This document shows, piece by piece, positions 52,501-63,423 of a DNA stretch of 64,000 bases. The position numbers and the translations under genes were made by a program. The first letter of the stretch is position 1; the number at the start of each line of letters is the position of its first letter. Source of the stretch: Pogona vitticeps (Eukaryota; Chordata; Lepidosauria; Squamata; Agamidae); the NCBI RefSeq assembly GCF_051106095.1, contig NC_135783.1, positions 204,148,472 through 204,212,471 of the forward strand, given 5' to 3'. Under the pieces are notes generated by a model that worked only from the letters and a program-made list of their open reading frames with translations, searched no databases and was not told the DNA's origin.

Positions 52501-55500
52501 AAAAAAGATATGTGTAAGATCACAGCACAAAAATTTCCAATTGACCCAGCTGGATTTATACCTAACAGGAAGCTGGGTGTCTCAGTCAGAGAGATGATTA
52601 ACACACGACAGTTATTTGTTATATACATTGTTCTTGCTCTACACTCTGAAGTGACTTTCAATTTATGGTGACCCTATGAATTAGTGAATTCTGAAAGATC
52701 CAGTCACTAGCGGTTTCTCTGAGCTCTTACAAACTCAAGACCATGGCTTTCTTTTGGAAGTCAGTCAATCTCATACTTGGTTTTTCTCTTTTCCTGTTTA
52801 TTTCATCTTTCTCAGCCTTACTTATACAGTGGTGCCCCGCATAGCGAGGTTAATCCGTTCCGGATTAACCCTCACTATGGGAAACATCGCTCAACGAGAC
52901 GAAAAAAACCATTGAAACACATTAAACTTGGTTTAATCCGTTCCAATGGGCCCCGAAACTCACCGTTGAGCGATGCTTCCCTATGGCCGGCAGCCATTTT
53001 CGCGCCCTCCCCTCGCTTAGCGAGAGCGCGAAAACGCTGCGCGTGGCCATTTCGGGGCTTCCGGCGGCCATTTTGGAGCCACCGAACAGCTGATTCGCGG
53101 GTCTCAAAGCGAAGGTTGGTAAGCAAAACGCTTACCGTCCTTCGCTATGCAATTTTCGGCCATAGAGGCCATCGCTTTGCGATCGCATTAGCGATCGCAA
53201 AAACGTCCTCACTATGTGGATTCGTCGTTCTACGGTGCGCTCGCTAAGTGAGGCACCACTGTAATTATGTTTACATTCCCCATTCCTCCAATCAGATCAG
53301 ATTATCCACCGGTCAGTGGTGCCCACTGATGCTGGGGGGGGCAGACACGGAATTACGGCACCACCAAAGGTGGAGCCAAGAGATCAGAGGTAGAACTAAC
53401 TCAAGTGCAAAACAGAAGCCTTTTGTCTGCACTGCATCACTTGGCTCTTTATTCAAAGGAGTGAGATGAAACAAAGGCAACTTGCAAGCAGAAAAGCTTA
53501 GTGCTGGAAGTCATGGTTGCAACAGGTGTGCGTTTTGCCTAATCCCAGCAAAACTCATCTGCCTCGTAGAGCATCAGTGCACCATTTATAAAAGGGAAAT
53601 CCAGGCAGGCAAGCCAAATTTACACCTACTACTGCAAAGCTGGGTGGGAGTGAGCTGCATGGTCTGTCTGACCAACAGACAGTTGGTATTTTTTTCAGTC
53701 TCATATTGTTCTGCCACGCCAGCAAGGCACTGTGCAGCACCCAAAAGCCACCTCTTCCCCTGAGCAGCCCTGCCACAACCGCTCTATTCCATTCCTACTC
53801 AGATGAAGAACAAATAGGCAGCGGCTCTTCACTCAAACTCTTTGTAGATCCCACAAATTACAAGAATATGGCTATGGTTGCTATTTTATGTGTCCCCAAA
53901 CCTTCAAGTGCTGAGTTCTGGAAGCTTGTAGGTACAGATATTGGGATCTAAAGTCAAAGCAGGGGCATAGTCCTGCCTATCTGGGGAAGCAGAGAACATG
54001 TGTTTGTGTATTCGTTGTTAGTTGCCACCACTGCTTGACTGGGACCCTAGACATCTGTTGCATAGGTTGCAGTAGAAAGAACCATAGAATGAGAGATAGG
54101 GCTTAAAGCACGAGGAGTGCATTGTGGGTTTTTATAACAATGCAGTTTATAAGAATACAACTAAGTGTTACTTGTCTGAAGATGAAAGTGGAGAAGAGGA
54201 GGTGCTATATTCAGTTAGCTCTGGAAATAATTGGATACTGAAGCAAGTTGAGCAATGAATGTGGGATTAAAGTGCAGTCTCTCAGCTTTAATTTGAGGGT
54301 TTTCACATCCAGATTGGAGGAATGGTTTAGGAATGGCAGCCTCTTAATATGTAGCCCCTTCTTTTTCAGGGGACCAAAAGTAATTGGACTATTGACTCAA
54401 AAGCCATTTCATAGACAGGTGTGGGCTATTCCTTTGTTATTTCATCATCAATTAAGCAGGTAAAAGGCCTGGAGTTATTCCAGGTGTGGTATTTGCATTT
54501 GGAAGCTGTTGCTGTGAACCCACAACATGAGTTCAAAGGAGCTCTCAGTGCAAGTGAAACAGGCCATGCTTAAGCTGCAGAAGAAGAAGAAATCCATCAG
54601 AGAGCTAGGAGGATCATTAGGGGTGGTCAGATCAACAGTTTAGGACATTCTGAGAAAAAAAGAACGCCCTACTGAGCTCTGCAACACAAAAAGGCCTGGA
54701 CATCCATGGAAGACAACAGTGGTGGATGATCGTCGGATCCCTTTCCATGGTAAAGAAAAACCCTTTCACAACATCCAGCCAAGTGAAGAACACTTTCTGG
54801 AAGGTAGGTATATCATTATCCAGATGTAGCATAAAGAGAAGACTTCACAAGAGCAAATACAGAGGGTTCACCACGAGATGCAAACCATTCATAAGCCTCA
54901 ATAATACACTTTGCCCCCCCCCCCCCAAATCTTTAAAATCCAGCCCAGTTCTAGAACAGCATTTTTGGACAGATGAAACTAAGATCAACCTGTACTAGAA
55001 TGATGGGAAGAAAAAAGTATGGCGAAGGCTTGGAATGGCTCATGATCTGAAGCATACCACATCATCTATAACACATGGTAGAGGCAGTGTGATGGCACGG
55101 GCATGCATGGTTTCCAATGGCACCGGGTCACTAATCTGTATTGATGATGTGACAGAAGACAGAAGCAGCCGGATGAATTTGGAAGAGTATGTTGTCTCCT
55201 CAGATTCAGCCAAATTCAGCAAAGTTGATTGGACAGTGCTTCACTTTACAGATGGAGGATGACCCAAAACATATTTCAAAAGCAACCTATAATCTTTTAA
55301 GGCAACAAAGTGGAATATTCTGCAGTGGCAGTGTAAGTCAGCTGATCAGAACCGGATCGAGCATCCATTTCACTTTCTGGAGACAAAACTTAAGGCAGAA
55401 ACAACCGCAAACAAACAACAACTGAAGACAACTGCAGTCTACGCCTGGCAAAGCATCACAAAGGAGAAAACCCAGTGTTTGGGGATGCCCATGCGTTCCA

Positions 55501-58500
55501 GACTTCAAGCAGTCATTGCCTGCAAAAGGTTCTCGACAAAGTATATAAAATGAACATTTTATTTATGATCGTGTTGATTTGTCCAATTACATTTGAGCCT
55601 CTGAAATATGAAAATGGTTGCAATTCCTAAATGTTTCATACAATATTTTTGTTCAACCCCTTGAATTAAAGTTAAAAGTCTGCACTTTAATTGCATTATG
55701 TTGTTTCATTTCAAATCCATTATGATGATGGAGTACAGAGCCAGAATTATGAAAATTGTGTTGATGTCCAATTATTTCTGGACCTAACTGCATATTAAAA
55801 TGTTATTTGTACAGTTTGCTTTAAATATCGAAACTAAATGTGTTGTGCCTTTTTACCCATATATAATCTGTGTCTTCTTAACAAACAGTGGAAGTAAGCA
55901 GTGAATTTCGACTCAGGAATATTTCTTGAAATTTGTCATATTTGCAAATGTAAAGTTTTAGGTGTAATAACAAGATTTTCTTTTCTATCCTCCCAGACTC
56001 AGCCTTCCTGCACTGTCTAAATTTGCACTCAGTCTAAATAAACAAGAATTACATAGAAGTTCTCTTGTAGGTCGTATAGCTGATATTGTAAATAGGAACT
56101 TGGATTCTATAGACGATATAAGGTAAGGAGTAGCTTAACATGAGATGTGATTGAGGTTTCTTGTATTTTATGTACTTATGCTTTTAAAAGATCTGTTTGA
56201 GTCACTTATGCTCTCAAGTAAGCTGAGCGCTGATCTAAATAAAAGAAGCTGGGTCTGACAAGAACTTCATTGTACATACTATTTTTGCAGTTTGTTTGAG
56301 TCTGATGATCAAAACCTTATTAGCTTAGTTGCCTGTTTACATCATTCTGTGTCCCCAGTTATCGGCAGTATGAGAATCTGAGAAAATGAGAGAATTCTTG
56401 GGCCCTGGGTTTCTTCTTATTTGGCCTTAGAAAAATTATTTCCAGGTATGATTTCTAGAATCCTGTATCCGAATCTTAAATATGTCTACTTGTCATAGTC
56501 CTGCTGAGATCACAAAGGTCACCTTCGTGTTTCAGTATGGGATTACTTATTTATTATTTACTTGCTGTTTACTTTAACTTGTATATTGCTTTGATTAGTG
56601 CTGAAGCACTGTTCTGGGCTGTTTACAATAAGAACTCATACAATGAAAATAAAATAATAAACTAGAGTAATATGAACAATCTAACCACATAAGTGATGGA
56701 AGGGGGCACCAGAGCAATGATGGCAATAAAAAAAGAATAAAAATAAAAATAGCCAGAGGGAGATGTGCGGTCAACTCAGCTAGGGTCCTAGCAGTAAGCC
56801 TCCCTGGAAAGCTCTGTCTTCAGTTGCCTCTTGAATATCAACAAGGAGGGTGCCAGGCGAAGGTCCTCCAGGAGCTGGTTCCACCAAGTTAGAGCCACTG
56901 CAAAGAAGGCCCTGCCTCTTGTAGATGATTTATGGACTTCTTTTGGGGCAGCCACCTGGAGGAGCTTCACCTGTGATGCTTTGGTGAGTTCAGCAGATGA
57001 CATTGGGGAGAGGTACTCTACTCTGTTAAATAACGTGGGCCCAAGCTGTGAAGGGCTTTATACATAAGTATCAAGACTTTGACCCTGATCCGGGACACAA
57101 AGGGTAACCAGTGGAGGCAAGTCAGCACTGAAATTTGATCTCACCAACCACCAGTCTGGCCCATGCATTCTGGACCCACTGAAGTCTCCGGGTCAGCTTC
57201 AAGGGAATCCCCATGTAGGGAGCATTGCAGCAATCGACCTGAGAAATTACCAGATCGACAATGATCTGTTAATTTCTCCTGAGGGAGCCATTGTCCAAGT
57301 AGGGATGGTTGTAGGATGATCAGTCTAAGCTGAATAAAGGCTGATCTGGACACAGCTGCGATCTGGGAATCTCAGGAAAGAGCTGGGTCCAGGAGAATGC
57401 CCAGGTTCCGAACTAGGTCCTTAAATGGGAGGGCAGTGCTGTCCAGGCTAGGCCCCCTCCAGAAGCACAGCCTGTCATGTCTGGGTTCAGTTTGAGCCTC
57501 TAAGCCCTGGTCTATTCCGGTACCAAAGCTGGGCATCACTCAAGCATCCGGACAGCATCCACTGCAGAGATGGTAAAAGAGAGATAAGTATTGTTGTGTC
57601 ATCAGCATACTGATGACACCTTTCTCCAAATCCCCTGATGACCTCCCACAGTGACTTCACACATAGATGTTAAATAGCATTGGGGAGAATGACGACCCCG
57701 AGGAACCCCGCAAGTGAAGGTCCAAGGAAATGACACATTATCCCCAAGCTGCACTCTCTGGTCCTCAAGGAAGGATCGGAACAGGCACAATACTAGGCCC
57801 CTGATCCCAGTCTCCAAGAGCCCGTGCAGGAGGATACTGTGGTCGACAGGATCAAAAGCCACTGAGAGCTCAAGGAGAACCAACAGGGTACAACCGCCCC
57901 TGTCAGCCTCTCTTGGAAGGTCATTCTGCAGCGTGACCAGTGCCATCTCAGTACCTCACCAAGGCCTGAATCCAGGCTGGAATGGGTCAAGGCAATCCTG
58001 CTCCTCCAGGCATGCCTGCAGCTGGTTGGCCACCACCCTCTCGATCACTGTAAAGATTTAACAGTGGCTTCCTGAGGATGAACAAGTAATTTGATGGGTA
58101 AGATTTAAACCGGAACACAGTGGTTTACAAATCAGATTCTTGGAGCATAATACTGAATGTGTTCACTTGAAATTAAGTCCCATTTTTGTCAACAAGATTT
58201 AGTTCTGTATGTGGGTGTAGGAGTGCAGTCTGAGCTACTATGGGCCTCTGACTTAAATATGAAAGAAAGTAATTCGGTTGCTTTGAAAAGTAATTTCTTT
58301 TAGTATTAAAAACAACTGAGTAGATTGTAATAAGTTCATTTAACTATTGTTAAAAGAAGAATTTTGTTTGATTTTTACCTGTTTCAAATTTCAAAGGAAG
58401 GCAGTTGGTCCCGTTCTGCCAAAATGCAGCTAATGCCGTCTTTATTTTTTAATTTGTTTCTCAGTGCAATGTTGATACATTTCTTCACAAAAAACCCACA

Positions 58501-61500
58501 CAATTAATCTATTGTATATTTTCAGAATTTTCTCCATACTGATGGTCAACATATCCAGTGTTATTTCATGGAATCTCCGGGATCGGTTAATACAGAAGGC
58601 AATGTTTCTTTTGGAGATCCACGGAATCGTTCACTTGAACCATGCCAGGCGATTTGTACAATTCCTCTGCAATGTCAGACTATTACATCGGCCATTGCTG
58701 GATAAATGTAATAAAGTTTTTCTCCAGAATGCAGACAAGCTACATGTTAATGATATAGTTATCATCCTTCAACTTTACCAGAGTCTACAATTCACCAGTA
58801 CTGAATTTAAATTAATTGTTAAACAGAAAATGATGGAGCAGATGAATGATTGCTATGATCCTGTGAGCTTCACAAAGCTATTTGAATCTTTTGCACCCAT
58901 AGCAGGACCAGAGGTTAGAGAACAGTAAGTTTTTCTGTTGGCCTATTTGATGTATATGAGTATAGTTTTTTCCACATAAGAATTTGCCACAGTTAGTTAA
59001 ACAATGGAGAAATTAATTGATTATGCTTGTATTGATGCATTATTCCACAGTCATTTCATCCTGCCGAACAATGAAAGGAGATTGCAGCTCTTGAGTTATC
59101 CTCTGAGTTAGTTTACACATAACGGCTCTTGCTCGGCCACATGCTATTGTCTTCCTTTACCACAATTCATTGTGTGTGTGTTGAGAGGGCTGTTCTGATG
59201 TGTTGTAGATGAAGGTCTGTGCTTATAGAACCATATCAAAGGCCTTGTTGAGCTTCTTTCTCAGGCTTAATGCAAGTTCCTGGAGATTCTGAGAGTCGGT
59301 CATAAGCTGTGACTAAAGTACACATGCAAGCTGCATTCTCTTGCCCCCAAAGCTCCTTGAGAAGCCTGAAGGTCATTCAAGAGCTGCATGGAGAAATAAC
59401 AAGGCCCTGATGAAGATGTTCAAGAGCTCCCCATGGCTCTGGGGATCTAGACAGTAGCACAGAACCAAAATAGATGGTGCTGATGCCCTATTTCCTTTAT
59501 CTGTTTGAACTGACTGAGCATCTTACAGTATTGTAAATTCAGTAGTATCTCAGCATACAGCTGTTGATAAAGGTAGTTGATCTAGGACTATGTTGTCAAA
59601 TAATAATTTCTTGTTCCAAAAACATCTCTTGTACTAAATGATGTGGTTCATGTTGATGTCTTCCTGCGCTCACTGTGACATAGGGATCCCAATGCTGTTA
59701 GCTTTGTCTAAAACGTGAGAGGCAAACATAACTCTTGCCCATAGAAACAACTGGAATTATGCTTTCAAATGAAACCCCTTTTAATCACAGGAACATGTCC
59801 GGGATATGCTGTCTGCCCCTTTTGCCTCCCTTTTTGCCTAGTCTCACGCACAGCCCTAGTGGAATAGATAACTAAATAAAAATAATAAAATAATAATAAA
59901 ATAGATAACTGTTAGATTACCAAGTAATAAATAACTAAATATTGTTAGACATATGAACAGATGGACAGACAGACAGATAGATAGAAAATATCTGGAGCTC
60001 CACATACTTAATCTTAATTAAGTCAAAAGCCAGGAAACCACACATAGTACAGTGTAATTATAAAGGCCAAGATTGTATTCTGTAGTAGAGTTCCATAAGA
60101 TCTTAGTGAAAGGGAGGGGAAGAGTCATCTGGTGGAAGCTGGAAGCAGCTGGTGGAGAAGATGGACTTGTGCAGGGACTCTTGACTAGCACCTGATTTGC
60201 AGAGCATCCACTGCATTGTGCTTCCTGGCATTTGCTTTGCACAACCTCCTGACTGGTTCCCAGTCTTGTATGAAGTTTGAGATGCCTCTTTGTTCAAGCG
60301 TGGACAAGGGACAAGAGTTTGTGTGGTGGGAAATTGCACAAGTGCTCTAGGACAGAACAACTGTGGCCTTAAAATATAGTTATACCCTTCCTTTTCTGTT
60401 CCCATTGTTCCTAGCACACTTCCTTCTCTTGCCTCCCCTCCCTGAAATGAATGATATTCATAATTCTGCTCACTGTACAAATGACTTATTGTAGAAGTGC
60501 ATTATTTATTTGTTTTTCTTTCAGGTTAATTGAAACTGCTATACTTGTAGCAGATGAGCTTGAACACTGGCAAATATTAAACATCATGGAAGCTATGCAA
60601 GCAATGGGATACAAAAATTCTCAGCTGATTAAAAAGTAAACCTTTAATATAAAACTATAACTTTATGCCCAGTTTTAAGTATCATTTACAGGGGTATATA
60701 CAGTGGGGTCTTGACTTGAGAACTTAATCCGTATTGGAAGGTGGTTCTCAGGTCAAAATGTTCTCAGGTCAAATCTGCATTTCTCATAGGAATGCATTGA
60801 AAACCATTTGATCCGTATTTGCTCTTTTCCGTCCATAGAAACTAATGGGAAGCTGCTATTCCGCCTTCGACCACTAGAAGGGGATATTTTGTTTCTTTTT
60901 TTCTTAGGTCAAGAAAGGTTCAGGGAAGGCAGGGAAAATACAGTCCAGGCAGTACCAGGCAGTCTGAAGACTCCCAATCCACTCGCTAAACGCTGGGAGG
61001 AGTGAGGAAACAGACAGGCACCCTTTTCACTGGCCAACAGTTAACTGAAAGTTCAAATTTTGCACTTTCCCTGCCTCCCACGTGTTTTTTTTCAGTTCTT
61101 AACTCAAATCTAAGTATGTAAGTCAAGTCAATATTTTCCTATGAGAATGGTTCTTAAGTCAAAATGTTCTTAACTCAAGCCGTTCTTAAGTCAAGACCCC
61201 ACTGTACATGGGTAATCCCCTTCACAGTTTGCTGCCTTGTCGTAGCAAAGGGGCTTGAGTAATTCAGAGAAGCTATGAGCTATGCTGTTCAGGGAGACCC
61301 AAGACGGACAGGTCATAGTCGAGACTTCTGACTAAATGCGATCCATCTGGAGCAGGAACTGGCAAGCCACTCCAGTATCTTTGCCAAGAAAACTTCATGG
61401 GCAGAAACAAAAGGCTAAAAGATATGATGCTGGAAGATGAGCCAGAAGGCGTCCAACATGCTACTGAGGAAGAGCGGAGGACAAGTATGAGTAGCTCCAG

Positions 61501-62502
61501 AGCAAATGAAGTGGTTGGGCCAAAGCCGGAAGGACACTCAGCTGCGGACGTGCCTGGAAGTGAAAGGAAAGTCCGATGCTGCAAAGAAAAATACTGCATA
61601 GGAACCTGGAATGTAAGATCTATGAACCTTGGTAAGCTGGATGTTGTCAAACAGGAGATGGCAAGAATAAACATTGACATCCTGGGCATTAGTGAACTAA
61701 AATGGACGGGAATGGGCGAATTCAATTCAGACGATTATCATCTCTACTATTGCGGCCAAGAATCCCATAGAAGAAATGGAGTAGCCCTCATAGTCAACAA
61801 AAAGAGAAGGGGACGACAGAATGAGATGGTTGGACAGTGTCATCGAAGCTACCAAAATGAATTTGGCCAAACTCCGAGAATGCAATGGAAGACAGGAGGA
61901 CCTGGAGTGCTCTGGTCCATGGGATCACAAAGAGTCGGGGATGACTTAACGACTAAACAACAACAACATAGATATGTTCACTTGGTTCAGGATCATTGAC
62001 ATAACCATACATGTAACGTAGGCCCTGTGTGCCTGAAAGCACTTGTGGATCCCATGCAGCCTGACTTTTAAGATCTTGTGCTTAAAAGCCTGTTGCAAAT
62101 GATTGAGCCATAATTCTTGTTAGCAATGCCAGCTAGAGCAGACCAGCTAGTCAAGTGCTGAATGTTGTCAGCATTTATATAAATCCCAGCAATCTGGTGG
62201 TTATCTTTTAATTAGAAGTAGTAATATGATTTAAGCCTTAAGGATCTGTCTTTTAAATTGTTGCATGTGCATTTTGGGATAAAAATCTAGGACGTTTTCT
62301 GAAGATATGACACTGAAAATTTAGATTGAAATTTACAGTGAAATTTACTGTGAACTCTTTTTGGTTCCAGGATTGCTTCCCTCCTTCACAAACATTTGGA
62401 TTTGTATAAACCATCTGAACTGGCCAGAGTGACATATATTGTAACTACACTACATTTTCCCTATCGTGACCTGTACTCCAAATTACAACAGTTGCTAATT
62501 GG
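49195..62502 (+). CDS. FASTKD1: FASTKD1, mitochondrial FASTK-family RNA protein, 5' part (six coding exons; runs off the window)
   Basis: FASTKD1 acts on mitochondrial mRNA; loss in human cells is known to raise ND3 mRNA. Coding exons: 49195-49556, 51283-51351, 55997-56122, 58526-58924, 60525-60635, 62371-62502, with every junction in split phase 2. About 399 residues are predicted of a family length near 850. Diagnostic matches to human include WRRL before the exon 3 junction, RIADIVNRNLD, ILMVNISSVIS, FLCNVRLLHRPLLDKCN, PIAGPE, and LLHKHLDLYKPSELARVTY. The start is rich in basic and aromatic residues (MLHLRRFYPFALRCCRC), as expected for a mitochondrial presequence. FAST_1, FAST_2 and RAP domains are not reached. 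The first ATG (49195) lies two codons after an in-frame TAA. ATGs at 49210 and 49219 are alternatives, the latter aligning with an internal Met of human. Confidence 0.93.
49665..50780 (-). mobile_element. CR1-type LINE 3' end, split by a Penelope-like fragment
   Basis: The left piece has AGCTGGAAGGGACCTTAAGG and ATAATCAAGTCTGAATGCC. The right piece (from about 50400) has ATCTCCCATGGAGGAGAATCC, CACCACCCTCC and ATTCCACTGTTGAATGGC. Both fit the conserved 3' region of amniote CR1 in reverse orientation. Confidence 0.6.
49745..50429 (-). mobile_element. Penelope-like element 3' part with a GIY-YIG endonuclease remnant
   Basis: The minus strand encodes KVYGIKCKLHTRIKEHERHC, LKQPEKSAVADHALKQTGHE and LHREAIEIHKHQQNFNKKEE, the C-terminal endonuclease pattern of Penelope-like elements. 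The end (49775-49870) carries TTTTTCGGGCTCTTTGGTCG and TTCTGAAGGTTGTTCTTCCT, also found in the foldback at 10083. Confidence 0.82.
51283..51351 (+). CDS. FASTKD1: FASTKD1 exon with a GC splice donor
   Basis: The exon encodes RLNVEDHASLIEQLVMELWR and RLD, aligning to human EAHDPLVEALVTEAWRRLE. It must end at GG|gcaagt to join the next exon in frame. The only nearby GT (51356) would bring a stop soon after the junction. Confidence 0.88.
52827..53261. mobile_element. Tigger-like MITE in FASTKD1
   Basis: The ends CAGTGGTGCCCCGCATAGCG and GCTAAGTGAGGCACCACTG are flanked by TA. It has GGCAGCCATTTTCGCG and GGCGGCCATTTTGGAG boxes. Its left end matches the copy at 13249 base for base over the first 30 or so positions. 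Confidence 0.9.
53300..54200. other. Unassigned part of FASTKD1 intron 3
   Basis: Moderately GC-rich stretch with unrecognised short frames on both strands. No terminal repeats were noticed. It could be an old retroelement remnant or unique intron. Confidence 0.3.
54212..55790 (+). mobile_element. Tc1-type DNA transposon, nearly full length
   Basis: The outer ends CAGTTAGCTCTGGAAATAAT and ATTATTTCTGGACCTAACTG are inverted. Inner repeats (CAAAAGTAATTGGAC at 54367 and TTGTCCAATTACATTTGAG near 55576) give the inverted-repeat/direct-repeat layout seen in the Sleeping Beauty type. The transposase pseudogene lies between them. Confidence 0.88.
54527..55551 (+). pseudogene. Tc1-like transposase, inactivated
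   Basis: It starts MSSKELSVQVKQAMLKLQKK with the paired-like helix-turn-helix (IRELGGSLGVVRSTV). Later come HFWTDETKI (first Asp), DDPKHISKAT in a shifted frame (second Asp) and NRIEHPFHF (last catalytic acid). An in-frame TAG follows RSTV (54641-54643), another TAG follows TKINLY (about 54997), and frames shift at least twice. It is an old, dead copy. Confidence 0.88.
55997..56122 (+). CDS. FASTKD1: FASTKD1 exon (SKFALSLNKQ to DSIDDI)
   Basis: The exon encodes LSLPALSKFALSLNKQELHR and then SSLVGRIADIVNRNLDSIDDI, aligned without gaps to human FDIKLLSEFSSCLADQHLYF onward. The acceptor is tcccag and the donor AG|gtaagg. Confidence 0.92.
56560..58062 (-). mobile_element. L2-type LINE, minus strand, divergent
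   Basis: The minus strand encodes MALVTLQNDLPREADRGGCT, LLELSVAFDPVDHSILLHGL and FTCGVPRGRHSPQCYLTSM, matching the L2 reverse transcriptase, and ends WWNQLLEDLRLAPSLLIFKR and QLKTELSREAYC. It is much more decayed than the copy at 20301. It lies in FASTKD1 intron 4. Confidence 0.8.
58526..58924 (+). CDS. FASTKD1: FASTKD1 large internal exon
   Basis: A 399-nt exon encoding IFSILMVNISSVISWNLRDR through FTKLFESFAPIAGPEVRE. It belongs to the helical-repeat region typical of FASTK proteins. The acceptor is ttttcag and the donor gtaagt. Human has NVRYRYQPLLERCNNVFL where this gene has NVRLLHRPLLDKCNKVFL. Confidence 0.93.
58925..60524. other. FASTKD1 intron 5
   Basis: About 1.6 kb with no transposon ends recognised. 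A short (GACA)n/(GATA)n run sits at 59965-59985, preceded by AT-rich AATAA repeats. An unrecognised minus-strand frame spans 60103-60480. Confidence 0.45.
60525..60635 (+). CDS. FASTKD1: FASTKD1 exon (LIETAILVADEL to NSQLIK)
   Basis: The exon encodes QLIETAILVADELEHWQILN and IMEAMQAMGYKNSQLIK, matching human MSEDLTGEQALAVLGAMGDM in layout. The acceptor is tttcag and the donor gtaaac. A Tigger-like element begins 65 bases downstream of the donor. Confidence 0.91.
60701..61204. mobile_element. Tigger-like MITE with CAGTGGGGTC ends
   Basis: The ends CAGTGGGGTCTTGACTTGAG and CTTAAGTCAAGACCCCACTG are flanked by TA. The inner repeats GTTCTCAGGTCAAAATGTTC and AAGTCAAAATGTTCTTAACT extend the inverted repeat. 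It starts 65 bases after the donor of the FASTKD1 exon ending at 60635. Confidence 0.9.
61207..61968 (+). mobile_element. Internally deleted BovB (RTE) LINE
   Basis: The 5' part gives CIGTWNVRSMNLGKLDVVKQ, ILGISELKWTGMGEFNSDD and YYCGQESHRRNGVALIVNK, the BovB endonuclease N-terminus. Near 61805 it jumps to the 3' end: RRGRQNEM, then in another frame VIEATKMNLAKLRE-like sequence, and a tail CACAAAGAGTCGGGGATGAC TTAACGACTAAACAACAAC. The whole reverse transcriptase is absent. About 760 bases remain of a roughly 3-kb element. Confidence 0.87.
62371..62502 (+). CDS. FASTKD1: FASTKD1 last exon in the window
   Basis: The exon encodes IASLLHKHLDLYKPSELARV and TYIVTTLHFPYRDLYSKLQQLLI. Human has VTSVLHKHLDGYKPLELLKI at this place. 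The acceptor is ttccag and the donor GG|gtaaga. The rest of the gene lies to the right of the window. Confidence 0.92.
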
Positions 62503-62999
62503 GTAAGAAAGAACATTTTATTGCAAATACATTCCATTAAGCATGTTTGTTTCTTTATTCAGTTTATAGCTCCGCTTTCTTCAGTCACTGAGTCAAAGGC
62601 TTTGCATATCCTTCCATCCCAGCACCAGCCATTTTCAAAGCTGTTTAACTTTGCCAAAATTGTGACACATTTCTTCAGGACACTTTGCCTTTTTGTTCAA
62701 AGAACGCTTGAAAAGGTGACATAACTATCACTCAGATATCTATTTGCTGCTGACCACTTACAATTTGTTAGAAACTAGGCAGGATCTAAGACTTCTACAG
62801 TAGATAAAAATAGAATGTATCTACATGTGGCGTGTGTTACTTTTGTAGAGTATGTGCCTGCTGTGCTTCCCAAAGCAGTAACTGTGGGCCCTCTGATAGT
62901 GACTTTCAGAACATGAAATATTATATGCAGAGGGCAAACCCACAAAAGAAAGTGTGAGGAATTATGTTGAGAAAAATGTAGGGATCAGACTCGAGGGAG

Positions 63000-63420
63000 A
63001 TAGAGATTTAATGGAATAGCCTGTAAGAAAGGAAGAAATAGAAGTAATTAACAAGTTAAAATGGGGCAAAATACCAGGAGCTGATGGGTTAGGACCAGAG
63101 TATAATAAGACATTCAGAACGATGCTGTTACCCAAATTAGAAACTGTCTATAATAATATAATGAAGGGAGATGCGATTCCAGCATCATGGAAGCATTCAT
63201 TAATTATATTAATAGCAAAAAAGAATAAAGACTTAACGGACCTAGAAGCATATAGACCTATCTCTCTGTTTAATCAAAATGCAAAGGCATTTACTGCAAT
63301 ACTGGCAACCAGGATGAATAAATATATTGATAAGTACTGTATATTAAAGAGGATCAATGTGGCTTTGTAGTAGGGAAACAAATGGCCAATTTGCTGAGGA
63401 GTTTTAAATATCATACACAT
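63000..63420 (+). mobile_element. L1 LINE fragment, reverse transcriptase part
   Basis: The translation gives EVINKLKWGKIPGADGLGPE, PASWKHSLIILIAKKNKDLT and LEAYRPISLFNQNAKAFTAI, the L1 order. It is truncated on both sides and joins the next LINE at about 63422. Confidence 0.8.
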
Positions 63421-63423
63421 AAT

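Noticed and set aside
59200-59480. Possible processed-pseudogene-like stretch
   Set aside because: No frame matched a protein I know and no poly-A tail or duplication was seen.
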